In this document: piece by piece, positions 55,331 to 63,620 of the stretch
How the letters are laid out: each line of letters begins with the position of its first letter
Position numbering within the stretch: the stretch's first letter is position 1
Assembly (NCBI GenBank): GCA_037201625.1
Contig: JBBCGR010000003.1
Location: 1,736,001 to 1,800,000 of the forward strand
Source: JAMXLO01 sp037201625
GTDB taxonomy: Bacteria; Pseudomonadota; Alphaproteobacteria; Acetobacterales; Acetobacteraceae
Length of the DNA: 64,000 nt
Direction: 5' to 3'
Notes under the pieces: model-generated
What the model saw: the letters and a program-made list of their open reading frames with translations, nothing else
Told to the model about the DNA's origin: nothing
The model's database searches: none
Position numbers and translations under genes: made by a program

Positions 55331-56357
55331 CGGCGTGGATCGGCTGGTGCTGCGCGAGATACGCATCCAGCCGCGCGACCAGCGCCGCGATTTCGGCAGG
55401 CGGCAGGAAGGCGGCGGCCAGGCTGTTGCGCGCCAGCAGGACGATCTCGTCCGCGGACAGATCGAGAGCCTGGCGGCAGGCGGTGAAATTGTCGTTGACG
55501 GTGCCGCCGAAATACGCGGGATCGTCGGAATTCAGCGTGACGCACAGGCCGGCGTCCAGCATCGCCCGCAGCGGATGCACCGCCAGCGAGGCCACGCCCT
55601 TCAGCCGCAGGTTCGACAGCGGACAGACCGTGAGCGGCGTGCCGCGCGCCGCCAGTTCGCGCACCAGCGCCGGATCGTCGAGGCAGGAATTGCCGTGGTC
55701 GATGCGGTCCACGTCCAGCACCTCGACCGCCTCGCGCACGTAGGACGCCGGGCCTTCCTCGCCCGCGTGCACGGTGATCGGGAAACCGCGCTCGCGCGCC
55801 GCACGGAAGTACCCCGCAAAGCGGGATGGCGGGTTGCCACATTCGGCGCCGCCCAGGCCGAAGCCGGCGATCCGATCGGCCCATGGCATCACCGAATCGA
55901 GCAGCGCGAGCGCGTCCGCCTCGCTGCGGTGCCGCTGCGCGCTCACCAGCAGGCCGCCGCTGATCCCGTCCTCGCGCGCCGCATCGTCGATCGCCGCCAG
56001 CACGCCATCCATCACCGCCGCCAGCGCCACGCCGCGCTCGGTGAAGCTCTGCGGTCCCATGAACATCTCGGCGCGCACCACCGCATCGGCATGCGCCCGG
56101 CGCAGATAGGCACGGGTGATGTCGTAGAAATCGCGCTCCCGCAACAGGACGCGGCAGCCCTCGTAGTAAAGGTCGAGGAACGACTGCAGGTCCTCGAACT
56201 CATAGGCCGCGCGCAGCGCCTCGGGCGTCTCCCAGCGCGGCCGCATGCCGTTGCGCACGGCGAGTTCCAGCAGATGCTCGGCCTCGATGCTGCCCTCGAG
56301 ATGCATGTGCAAATCGGCTTTCGGCAGCCCGCGGATGACGGCGTCGGAGATCGCCAT
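55296..56357 (-). CDS. add: Adenosine/adenine deaminase family protein
   Basis: 353 residues. Zinc ligands are in KADLHMHLEGS (His17, His19), HAGEEG near 195 provides the metal histidine and catalytic glutamate, DHGNSCLDD lies near 217, and NSDDPAYFGG near 275. The last motif is of the kind seen in adenine deaminases of this superfamily as well as adenosine deaminases, so either substrate is possible. The C-terminal A-R-V-P-T repeat is an extension produced by the tandem array and is unlikely to matter for catalysis. The ATG overlaps the stop of the ArsR-methyltransferase gene (TGATG). Confidence 0.87.
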   Translation of the reverse strand: MAISDAVIRGLPKADLHMHLEGSIEAEHLLELAVRNGMRPRWETPEALRAAYEFEDLQSFLDLYYEGCRVLLRERDFYDITRAYLRRAHADAVVRAEMFMGPQSFTERGVALAAVMDGVLAAIDDAAREDGISGGLLVSAQRHRSEADALALLDSVMPWADRIAGFGLGGAECGNPPSRFAGYFRAARERGFPITVHAGEEGPASYVREAVEVLDVDRIDHGNSCLDDPALVRELAARGTPLTVCPLSNLRLKGVASLAVHPLRAMLDAGLCVTLNSDDPAYFGGTVNDNFTACRQALDLSADEIVLLARNSLAAAFLPPAEIAALVARLDAYLAQHQPIHAARVPTARVPTA

Positions 56358-57319
56358 CAGACGGCAAGCTCATGCGCCTGCGAGACGAGGGCATCCGCGC
56401 CGCGCGTCGCCGCCCACAGGCGGATCGCCAGGTCGGCGCCCGTCACCGAGACCGCCTCGCCCGCGCGCATCCCGGCCGCGTCCAGCAGCCCGTGCATCGC
56501 CCGGTCGCTGAAACCCGGCCAGCGATGCGCCAGCCGGCTGACCAGATCGTCCCGGCCATGTTCCGCGAGGTCGATCACGATCAGCCGCCCGCCCGGCCGC
56601 AGCACCCGCGCCACCTCGGCCAGCGCGCCGGGCGGATCTTCCGCATAGTGCAGCACCATCTGCATCACCGCCGTGTCGAACGACGCATCGGCCAGCGGCA
56701 GCCGGTACATGTCGGCCAGGCGGACCTGGCAGTGCGGCAGGCCAGCCCGCGCCAGGCGCGAGCGCGCCAGCGCCAGCATCGCCTTGGACGCATCGACACC
56801 GATGCCCTGGCTGATCCGCGGCGCCAGCAGCTCCAGCACGCGGCCGGTGCCGGTGCCCACGTCCAGCAACCGGCCCGCGCCGTGCTCCGGCACCAGCGTC
56901 AGCAGCGCCGCCTCGACCGCGGCGGCCGGCAGGTCCAGCGCACGCATCTCGTCCCAGTCGGCGCCCTGGCGGCGGAAACTCTCGGACGCGACGCGGGCGC
57001 GCTCGGCCAGCACGCGCGCGGCCTGGCGCCGGTCGGTCTCCAGCACCGGGTCGTCGTCGGGCAGCCGCGCCACCAGGTCACGCGCCAGCGCGCCCTGGTC
57101 GCCATGCGGCAGGGTGAACCAGACGTTCGCCCCCTCGCGCACCCGGTCCAGCAGGCCGCAATCGCACAGCAGCTTCAGGTGGCGCGACAGACGCGGTTGC
57201 GACTGCCCCAGGATCTCGGTGAACTCCGAGACGCAGAAGGCGCCGCGCCCGGCCAGCGCCAGCAGACGGAGGCGGGTCGGTTCGGCGGCGGCGCGCAGGC
57301 TGGCCAGGAGGCGATCCAT
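56357..57319 (-). CDS. ArsR-family regulator fused to a SAM-dependent methyltransferase
   Basis: 320 residues. The N-terminal ArsR winged helix covers about 1-90 (AAAEPTRLRLLALAGRGAFC, then SQPRLSRHLKLLCDCGLLDR). The C-terminal class I methyltransferase has motif I LLDVGTGTGRVLELL (about 150), the acidic end of strand 2 GIGVDASKAML, and VARVLRPGGRLIVIDL. This fusion is frequently encoded next to methionine-cycle genes in alphaproteobacteria and is a plausible sensor of S-adenosylmethionine or S-adenosylhomocysteine (inference). A 22-bp near-perfect palindrome lies 11 bp upstream of its ATG. The ATG lacks a clear Shine-Dalgarno. Confidence 0.85.
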   Translation of the reverse strand: MDRLLASLRAAAEPTRLRLLALAGRGAFCVSEFTEILGQSQPRLSRHLKLLCDCGLLDRVREGANVWFTLPHGDQGALARDLVARLPDDDPVLETDRRQAARVLAERARVASESFRRQGADWDEMRALDLPAAAVEAALLTLVPEHGAGRLLDVGTGTGRVLELLAPRISQGIGVDASKAMLALARSRLARAGLPHCQVRLADMYRLPLADASFDTAVMQMVLHYAEDPPGALAEVARVLRPGGRLIVIDLAEHGRDDLVSRLAHRWPGFSDRAMHGLLDAAGMRAGEAVSVTGADLAIRLWAATRGADALVSQAHELAV

Positions 57320-57330
57320 GGCGTATAAGT

Positions 57331-57352
57331 GACATAAACATATCCTTATGTC
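57331..57352. promoter_or_regulatory. Palindromic operator in the divergent promoter of the methyl-cycle operon
   Basis: GACATAA (57331-57337) and TTATGTC (57346-57352) flank a central ATAT; 18 of 22 positions are symmetric. The stretch is strikingly AT-rich against the surroundings. It lies between the ArsR-methyltransferase start and the divergent small gene, the expected position for autoregulation by an ArsR dimer. Confidence 0.7.
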
Positions 57353-57367
57353 CAGGCTGTGAATGAG

Positions 57368-57703
57368 ATGCGTGACGCCCGTATCCCGGTCCGCTTCGGC
57401 CACCCGGCCCCGCATGAGGCCGTGATGGTCGAAGATGGGATCGCCGCCCCGCCGGCCCGCGCCCAGGCCGGGTTCGCGCTGCCCGGCGGTCTGGCCGGCC
57501 ACGTGCCCGGCTGCGCCTGCTGCGTGCCGCGCAGTGCGGTCGGCCAGGCGTTCGGCCGCCTGTTCCTCGCCCGGGCGCGCGGCGAGGTCGCGTGGTTCGA
57601 CGCGGTCGCCGTGCTGGCGACATCGGCCGGCGAGGCCGCCGTGCGCGCGGCGCTGGCGGCGGATCAAGTCTCCGCGGGAAGGTTTCGGCTGGTGGAGCGC
57701 TGA
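57368..57703 (+). CDS. Small protein with a GCACC motif, function unknown
   Basis: 111 residues from ATG 57368 (GTG 57359 and ATG 57425 are alternatives; the last has a GAGG in place). The central segment GHVPGCACCVPRSAVGQAFG has a C-x-C-C motif that could hold a metal, followed by ARARGEVAWFDAVAVLAT. C-x-C-C motifs of this type are found in COG0523/CobW metallochaperones, but no GTPase domain is present. It shares the operator region with the methyl-cycle operon. The next gene starts 15 bp later. Confidence 0.55.
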   Translation: MRDARIPVRFGHPAPHEAVMVEDGIAAPPARAQAGFALPGGLAGHVPGCACCVPRSAVGQAFGRLFLARARGEVAWFDAVAVLATSAGEAAVRAALAADQVSAGRFRLVER

Positions 57704-57717
57704 CCCAGATCGGCTGG

Positions 57718-58311
57718 ATGCGCATCCTCGTCATCTATTGCCACCCTGTCCCCGACAGCTTCGCCGCCGCCGCCCACGCCACAGTGCTCGAGGCACTGGC
57801 CGAGGCGGGCCATGAGGTCACCGATGTCGATCTGTATGCCGAGCGGTTCGATCCCGCGATGAGCCGGCAGGAGCGGATCGACTACCACAACACGGCCCGC
57901 AACGAGCGGCTGGTGAAGCGCTACGACGACCAGCTTGTCTGGGCCGAGGCGCTGGTGCTGGTCTATCCGTCGTGGTGGTACGGCATGCCGGCGATGCTGA
58001 AGGGCTATTTCGACCGCGTCTGGCTGCCGGGCGTCGCGTTCGACGTCACGCCGGACGGCAAGGTGGACACCGACCGGCTGAAACAGCTTCGCCGCATCCT
58101 GGTGGTGACGACCTATGGCGGTCCGTGGTGGATGGTGCGCATCGCCATGGGCGACCCGGCGCGCAAGGTGATCGGCCGCGCCGTGCGCGCGCTGTGCGCC
58201 CGCGCCTGCCGGGTCACGTGGTGCGTGCACTACGGCATGGACCGCGCCAAGCGGCCCGAACTCACCCGGTTCCTCCAGCAGGTCCACGCGGCCGCGCGCC
58301 GCCTCGCGTGA
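57718..58311 (+). CDS. NAD(P)H-dependent flavin oxidoreductase (quinone reductase-like)
   Basis: 197 residues of flavodoxin-like fold. The N-terminus MRILVIYCHPVPDSFAAAAH is the FMN/FAD phosphate-binding loop of the NQO1/KefF/MdaB family. EALVLVYPSWWYGMPAMLKG and YFDRVWLPGVAF contain the conserved W-x-x-x-P active-site region. It would reduce quinones or act as a regulatory subunit by two-electron transfer. The ATG at 57718 matches the conserved N-terminus; the open frame upstream overlaps the small GCACC gene. Confidence 0.85.
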   Translation: MRILVIYCHPVPDSFAAAAHATVLEALAEAGHEVTDVDLYAERFDPAMSRQERIDYHNTARNERLVKRYDDQLVWAEALVLVYPSWWYGMPAMLKGYFDRVWLPGVAFDVTPDGKVDTDRLKQLRRILVVTTYGGPWWMVRIAMGDPARKVIGRAVRALCARACRVTWCVHYGMDRAKRPELTRFLQQVHAAARRLA

Positions 58312-58339
58312 GCGCGGCGACTAGTCAGCCCGTCGCGGA

Positions 58340-59029
58340 TCAGCCGGTGATGATCAGCCGGGCGGTGTCCTCGACCGCTGACAGCATCGGGTAGTGCCCG
58401 GTGTCCAGTTCGTGCCAGCCCGCGCCGAGTTTCTCGGCGGCGCGGCGCTGGTGCGGCAGGCCGGGGTTGGGTGCCTGGCGGCAGTAGACCACGGTTGCCT
58501 TCCATGATTGCTGCCAGAAGGTCGGCAGCTTCACCCGTTCGGTCATCGCCGCCACCGGATGCGGCGTGTAGCGCGCCAGCGCCCAGGCCTTGGTCGCGCC
58601 CTCCAGGCTGGCGAACATGCGGTCCGCCGCATCCTCGGGCGACGGCCCGGTCGCGAGATCGGTGGTGACCGCGTTGCGCCGCTGCACGATGTCGGGGATG
58701 CACTCCCCGTCCAGCAGCGCCAGCGCGTCGAGCAGCACGATCCGGCCAACCCGCTCGCGTGCCAGTTCCGCCGCCTTGCACGCCACCATGCCGCCGCTGC
58801 TGGTGCCCACCAGCACGACGTCGTGCAGGTCCTCGAAGAAAAGCAGTTCGGCGATCTCGGCGCCGTGCGTCTCGGTGGTGATGCCCGCCCGCAGCGCGTG
58901 GCGGCGTTCGGCGCAGCCATCGAGGCTGGGCGCAAGGACCAGGTGCCCGTCCGCCGCCAGGCGCTGCGTCACACGCTGCCAGATCCAGCCGCCCTGATAT
59001 GCGCCGTGAACAAGTACGATCGTTGCCAT
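58340..59029 (-). CDS. Alpha/beta-fold hydrolase
   Basis: 229 residues, intact. TIVLVHGAYQGGWIWQRVTQ gives the oxyanion-hole HG motif, VVLVGTSSGGMVACKAAELA carries the nucleophile serine elbow (G-x-S-x-G), and ELDTGHYPMLSAVEDTARL the catalytic histidine near the C-terminus. The length and HGAYQGGWIW pattern resemble the plant hydroxynitrile lyase/esterase-like bacterial hydrolases. The substrate is unknown. It is divergent from the hda-like gene. Confidence 0.83.
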   Translation of the reverse strand: MATIVLVHGAYQGGWIWQRVTQRLAADGHLVLAPSLDGCAERRHALRAGITTETHGAEIAELLFFEDLHDVVLVGTSSGGMVACKAAELARERVGRIVLLDALALLDGECIPDIVQRRNAVTTDLATGPSPEDAADRMFASLEGATKAWALARYTPHPVAAMTERVKLPTFWQQSWKATVVYCRQAPNPGLPHQRRAAEKLGAGWHELDTGHYPMLSAVEDTARLIITG

Positions 59030-59073
59030 GGTCGTTCTCCCCTTTGCCGCGAGCATAGCATCGGCCCCGGCGA

Positions 59074-59133
59074 CTTGACGAACCGCTGCTCGACCAACCG
59101 CGGCTTGACGGGGCGCGGCTTTCAGGTGCGGTG
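59074..59133 (+). repeat. Degenerate 15-bp tandem array upstream of the hda-like gene
   Basis: CTTGACGAACCGCTG, CTCGACCAACCGCGG, CTTGACGGGGCGCGG and CTTTCAGGTGCGGTG follow one another. The first three units share C-T-[TC]-G-A-C. The array lies 25 bp before the ATG of the hda-like gene and remains open in its frame. Confidence 0.5.
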
Positions 59134-59158
59134 TACTCCGGTGCGCGACACCGGCCAG

Positions 59159-59860
59159 ATGGCTTTGGCGATCTTCCCTACCCCCCGCTTCGCGGAGGCG
59201 GATTTCCGCGAGGCGCCCTCGAACGCGCAGGCCTATGCCTGGATCACCCGCACCGCCGAATGGCCGAACCACCGGCTGGCGCTGTGGGGCGACGCCGGCC
59301 GCGGCAAGACGCACCTGCTGCACATCTGGGCGGAGCGCACCGGAGCCGCGCTGTGGTTGGGCCGGACGCTGAGCGCCCTGCCCGACCTGCCGCCGGCCGG
59401 AATCGCGCTCGACGATGCCGATGCGGTCGCGGAGGAGACGGCGCTGCTGCATCTGCTGAATGCGGCGGGGGAGGCGCGGCTGCCCGTCCTGCTGGCGGCG
59501 CGGCAGGCACCGGCGCGGTGGCCGGTGCGGCTGCCCGACCTGGCGAGCCGCCTGCGCGCCGTCACCGCGGTGGAACTCGGCGCGCCCGAGGACACGCTGC
59601 TGCGTGCGCTGGTGGCGCGCCTGCTGGCGGACCGGCAGATCCGGCTGCCGGATGCGGTGCAGGAGTGGCTGGTGCGGCGGCTGCCGCGCAGCGCCGATGC
59701 CCTGCGTGAGGCGGTGGTCCGGCTGGATACCGCCTCGCTCGACCGGCAGCGCCGGATCACTGTCCCGTTCGCCGCTTCCGTGCTGGCGGACATGCTGGAA
59801 CCGAATGAAATTTCCGGGACAGGGAGCCTTGCCGCCCAGGACGAAGCACCTCTCCTGTAG
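59159..59860 (+). CDS. hdaA: DnaA-related regulatory inactivator (HdaA-like)
   Basis: A 233-residue AAA+ protein resembling DnaA domain III without the DNA-binding domain. FREAPSNAQAYAWI precedes Walker A GDAGRGKTHLLHIW (44-57). GIALDDADAVAEETALLHLL is the Walker B region, and LASRLRAVTAVELGAPED contains the conserved RLR arginine-finger-type motif. In alphaproteobacteria HdaA promotes DnaA-ATP hydrolysis with the sliding clamp and is often next to ppk, as here. An N-terminal clamp-binding QL/F motif is not obvious from this start; translation might begin further upstream through the tandem array. Confidence 0.8.
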   Translation: MALAIFPTPRFAEADFREAPSNAQAYAWITRTAEWPNHRLALWGDAGRGKTHLLHIWAERTGAALWLGRTLSALPDLPPAGIALDDADAVAEETALLHLLNAAGEARLPVLLAARQAPARWPVRLPDLASRLRAVTAVELGAPEDTLLRALVARLLADRQIRLPDAVQEWLVRRLPRSADALREAVVRLDTASLDRQRRITVPFAASVLADMLEPNEISGTGSLAAQDEAPLL

Positions 59861-59869
59861 GATCGCGCC

Positions 59870-62110
59870 ATGGAAACCGCACCCGAACAAGGCCCGCCGA
59901 CAGACGCCGCCGATGCACTGGACGTGCTCGAGCCGGTGCGGGTGGTCCCATCGTCCGCCGAACCCGCCATCGGGCTGCACAGCCCGGAGCGCTTCATCAA
60001 CCGGGAACTCTCCTGGCTGGACTTCAACCACCGCGTCGTGGAGGAGGCGGAGAACCCGCGCCACCCGCTGCTGGAGCGGCTGCGCTTCGTGTCGATCAGC
60101 GCCTCCAACCTCGACGAGTTCTATTCGGTCCGCGTCGCCGGGCTGATCGGCCAGGCGAAGGCGGGCGTGACGGCGGTCTCGCCGGATGGCCGGACGCCGG
60201 CGCAGCAGCTTGCCGGCATCAAGATCCGCGCCGAATCGCTGCTGGCCGAACAGCAGCGCGTCTGGCGGGAACTGCGCAGCCTGCTGCGCGAGGCCGGCAT
60301 GGAGGTCTGCGAGCCGGAGGAGCTTTCGGCCGATGACGTGGCCTGGCTGGACGCCTGCTTCATGGAGCGGGTGTTTCCCGTCCTGACCCCTTTGGCGATC
60401 GACCCGGCGCATCCGTTCCCGTTCATCCCGAACATGGGGCTGGTGATGGCCCTCCTGCTGCTGCGCGAGGAGGACGGCCAGGCGATGCGGGCGATGCTGC
60501 CGCTGCCGAGCCAGGTGGAGCGCTTCATCCGCCTGCCGGGCGTGCCTGGCGAGCCGATCCGCTTCGTGCTGCTGGACGATCTGGTGGAGCTGTTCCTCGA
60601 CCGGCTGTTCCCCGGCTTCCGCCTCACGGCCCAGGGCACGTTCCGGCTGATCCGCGACACCGACGTGGAATTCGAGGAAGAGGCTGAGGATCTGGTGCGG
60701 TCCTATGAGACGGCGCTGAAGCGCCGGCGCCGCGGCGTCGCGATCCATCTCGAGATGGACGGCAAGATGCCGGAGGAGCTGCGCGTGCTGGTCGCCGCCG
60801 AGACCGGCGCCTCATCCGACGAGACGCATGTGGCCGATGGCATCCTGGGCCTGGTCGACGTGAAGCAACTGATCGTGGACGACCGCCCCGACCTGCTGTT
60901 CACGCCGTACACCCCGCGCTTCCCGGAGCGCATCCGCGATTTCGGCGGCGACTGCTTTGCCGCCATCCGGGCCAAGGACATCATCGTCCACCACCCGTTC
61001 GAGAGCTTCGACGTGGTGGTGCAGTTCCTCCGCCAGGCGGCCCAGGATCCGAGCGTGATCGCGGTGAAGCAGACGCTGTACCGCACCAGCCGCGACAGCC
61101 CGATCGTGAAGGCGCTGATCGAGGCGGCGGAGGCGGGCAAGTTCGTCACCGCGGTGGTGGAACTGCGCGCGCGCTTCGACGAGGAGATGAACATCCGCCT
61201 AGCGCGCAGCCTGGAGGCGGCCGGCGTCCAGGTGGTCTACGGCTTCACCGAATTGAAGACCCACGCGAAGCTGTCGCTGGTGGTGCGGCGCGAGGGCAGC
61301 GGCGTGCGCTCCTACGCGCATTTCGGCACCGGCAACTACCACCCGATCACGGCGCGCATCTACACCGACCTGTCGTTCTTCACGACCGACCCGGCGCTGA
61401 CCCGCGACGCGGCCAGGCTGTTCAACTTCACGACGGGCTATGCACGTCCGGAATTGATGGATGCCATCGCGTTCAGCCCGCACACGACGCGGCCGGTGCT
61501 GACGGATCTCATCCGGCGGGAGATCGCCTTGGCGCTCGCCGGGAAGCCCGCGAACATCTGGCTGAAGATGAACTCGCTGGTCGACGAGACGCTGATCGAC
61601 CTGCTGTATGAGGCCTCGCGCGCCGGCGTGAAGGTGATGGCGGTGGTGCGCGGCATCTGCTGCCTGCGCCCGGGCGTGCCAGGCATGTCGGAGAACATCC
61701 GCGTCAAGTCGATCGTCGGCCGCTTCCTGGAGCATAGCCGCATCACCGTTTTCGGCAACGGCCACGCCCTGCCCAGCCGCCATGCGCGTGTCTATATCAG
61801 CTCCGCCGACTGGATGGCGCGCAACATGGACTGGCGCGTCGAGACGTTGGTGCCGATCCACAATCCCACGGTGCATGCGCAGGTACTGGACCAGATCATG
61901 GTGGTGAACCTGAAGGACACGATGCAGTCGTGGGAGTTGCGTCCCGATGGCGAGTGGCGGCGCGTGGCGCCTGGCCGGAAGCCGATCTCGGCTCACGACT
62001 ACTTCATGACCAATCCGTCGCTTTCCGGTCGGGGATCTGCTCTGCATGGCGGGACAGTCATCTCACCGCTCGGGAATCATCGCCGCCAGGACCGCGTTCG
62101 CCAGGATTGA
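59870..62110 (+). CDS. ppk: Polyphosphate kinase PPK1
   Basis: 746 residues, intact. N-terminal FINRELSWLDFNHRVVEEAE, then ISASNLDEFYSVRVAGL. The C-terminal catalytic domains contain ELRARFDEEMNIRLARSLE, FTELKTHAKLSLVVRREG (His near 464, the phosphorylated histidine region) and YAHFGTGNYHPITARIYTDL, plus FLEHSRITVFGNG near 620. It polymerises ATP gamma-phosphate into polyphosphate reversibly. The end (NPSLSGRGSALHG plus about 19 residues) runs to within four bases of the ppx start. Confidence 0.96.
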   Translation: METAPEQGPPTDAADALDVLEPVRVVPSSAEPAIGLHSPERFINRELSWLDFNHRVVEEAENPRHPLLERLRFVSISASNLDEFYSVRVAGLIGQAKAGVTAVSPDGRTPAQQLAGIKIRAESLLAEQQRVWRELRSLLREAGMEVCEPEELSADDVAWLDACFMERVFPVLTPLAIDPAHPFPFIPNMGLVMALLLLREEDGQAMRAMLPLPSQVERFIRLPGVPGEPIRFVLLDDLVELFLDRLFPGFRLTAQGTFRLIRDTDVEFEEEAEDLVRSYETALKRRRRGVAIHLEMDGKMPEELRVLVAAETGASSDETHVADGILGLVDVKQLIVDDRPDLLFTPYTPRFPERIRDFGGDCFAAIRAKDIIVHHPFESFDVVVQFLRQAAQDPSVIAVKQTLYRTSRDSPIVKALIEAAEAGKFVTAVVELRARFDEEMNIRLARSLEAAGVQVVYGFTELKTHAKLSLVVRREGSGVRSYAHFGTGNYHPITARIYTDLSFFTTDPALTRDAARLFNFTTGYARPELMDAIAFSPHTTRPVLTDLIRREIALALAGKPANIWLKMNSLVDETLIDLLYEASRAGVKVMAVVRGICCLRPGVPGMSENIRVKSIVGRFLEHSRITVFGNGHALPSRHARVYISSADWMARNMDWRVETLVPIHNPTVHAQVLDQIMVVNLKDTMQSWELRPDGEWRRVAPGRKPISAHDYFMTNPSLSGRGSALHGGTVISPLGNHRRQDRVRQD

Positions 62111-62114
62111 CCGC

Positions 62115-63620
62115 ATGCCGTTCACGCCGCCCGCCGATGCGCCCCGCTGCGCAGTCGTCGACCTCGGATCGAACTCGGTCCGCCTCGTCGTGTATGAGGG
62201 GAACTGCCGCAACCCCGTGGCGATCTTCAACGAAAAGGCGGTGCTCCGCCTGGGGCGCGGCCTGCAATCGACCGGCCGGCTGAACGACGAAGGGATGGCC
62301 CAGGCGTTCACCGTGCTGCACCGCTACCATGCGGTGGCGCACGCGATGGGCGCCGCCCCGTTCGAGATCCTCGCCACTGCGGCGGTGCGGGATGCGCGCA
62401 ACGGCCCGGACTTCGTGGCCGGCCTGCAGGCGCGGCTGCCCGGCGTGCCGATCCACATCCTGACCGGCGTGCAGGAGGCGGAGTTCTCCGCCATGGGGGT
62501 GCTGTGCGGCATCCCGACGGCGGATGGCGTCCTGGCCGATATCGGCGGCGGCTCGCTCGAGGTGGTGCGGCTGGATCGCGGCACGCGGGGCGTGTCCCAG
62601 ACGCTCAGCCTGGGGGCGATCCGGCTGTCCGAGCGCGCCGGCAACGATCCCGTGCGGGCGCGCGCGATCGCCGAGGCCGACCTGGCCGCGGTGCCGTGGC
62701 TGGCGGAAGGCGCCGGCCGGGACCTGTACCTGGTGGGCGGCGCGTGGCGGGCGCTGGCACGCATCCATATGGCGCAAACGGCCTACCCGCTGCAGATGGT
62801 GCACCACTACACGATCAGCCGCGAGGAGGCGCGCGACCTGACCGGCGTGATCGCCGGCGCCGGCCGCCGTGCGCTGGAGCGATTGCCGGGCCTGTCGCGC
62901 CGGCGCATCGACGACCTGCCCTATGCCGCCGTCGTGCTGCGCCGCGTGCTGCGCGCGACCGGCGTGCGCCGCGTGGTGTTCAGCGCGAGCGGCCTGCGCG
63001 AGGGCTGGTTCATGCAGCGCATGCCTGACGCGGTGAGCGGGCAGGACCCGCTGCTGGCGGCCGGCCGGGACTTCGCCGGCCGTCTGGGACGCGACCCCGA
63101 CCTGCCCCCCGCGCTGATGGCGTGGACCGATCCGCTGTTCCCCGGTGAGACCGGCGAGGCGCGCCGCCTGCGCGAGGCGGCCTGCTGGATGTCGGATATC
63201 GGCAGCCACGACCATCCCGAATTCCGTGCCGAGCAGGCGTTCCTGCGCGTGCTTCGCCAGCCCGGCATCGGGCTCGACCACCATGCGCGGGCATTTCTCG
63301 CCCTCACCATTGCCATGCGCTACGAGGTGGACTCCGAGGCCGGCTTCCTGCGCCCGGCACGGCTGCTGCTGGACGTCGCCAGCATGCATCGCGCCGAAGT
63401 CCTCGGCGTGGCGCTGCGGCTGGCCTACACGCTGTCGGCCGGCACGCCCGACCTGCTGGCGGGCACCGGGCTGGCGCTGTCCGGCAGCCGGCTGACCCTG
63501 CATCTGCGCGAGGACAGCGGTGTGTTCGCCGGCGAGAGCGTGATGCGGCGGCTGGACCGCCTGGCCCAGGCGGTCGGCCTGGAAGCCGCCACGGAGGCTG
63601 CCCGCGACCGGGCCGCCTGA
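62115..63620 (+). CDS. ppx: Exopolyphosphatase / pppGpp phosphohydrolase (Ppx/GppA)
   Basis: 501 residues. The ASKHA-fold motifs are AVVDLGSNSVRLVVYEG, FEILATAAVRDARNG, LADIGGGSLEVVRLD and VFSASGLREGWF, followed by the HD-like C-terminal domain (FLALTIAMRYEVDSEAGF). It degrades polyphosphate from the ends and, in some species, pppGpp. ATG 62115 was preferred because it follows the ppk stop and matches the conserved start; the longer frame from 62046 overlaps ppk. The ppk-ppx pair balances the polymer. Confidence 0.94.
   Translation: MPFTPPADAPRCAVVDLGSNSVRLVVYEGNCRNPVAIFNEKAVLRLGRGLQSTGRLNDEGMAQAFTVLHRYHAVAHAMGAAPFEILATAAVRDARNGPDFVAGLQARLPGVPIHILTGVQEAEFSAMGVLCGIPTADGVLADIGGGSLEVVRLDRGTRGVSQTLSLGAIRLSERAGNDPVRARAIAEADLAAVPWLAEGAGRDLYLVGGAWRALARIHMAQTAYPLQMVHHYTISREEARDLTGVIAGAGRRALERLPGLSRRRIDDLPYAAVVLRRVLRATGVRRVVFSASGLREGWFMQRMPDAVSGQDPLLAAGRDFAGRLGRDPDLPPALMAWTDPLFPGETGEARRLREAACWMSDIGSHDHPEFRAEQAFLRVLRQPGIGLDHHARAFLALTIAMRYEVDSEAGFLRPARLLLDVASMHRAEVLGVALRLAYTLSAGTPDLLAGTGLALSGSRLTLHLREDSGVFAGESVMRRLDRLAQAVGLEAATEAARDRAA

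Noticed and set aside
51768..56648. A 1626-codon open frame on the plus strand opposite metH and the deaminase
   Set aside because: It is antisense to genes with complete catalytic motifs, is rich in H/R/Q/D as expected of a GC-codon mirror, and has no start signal or recognisable domain.
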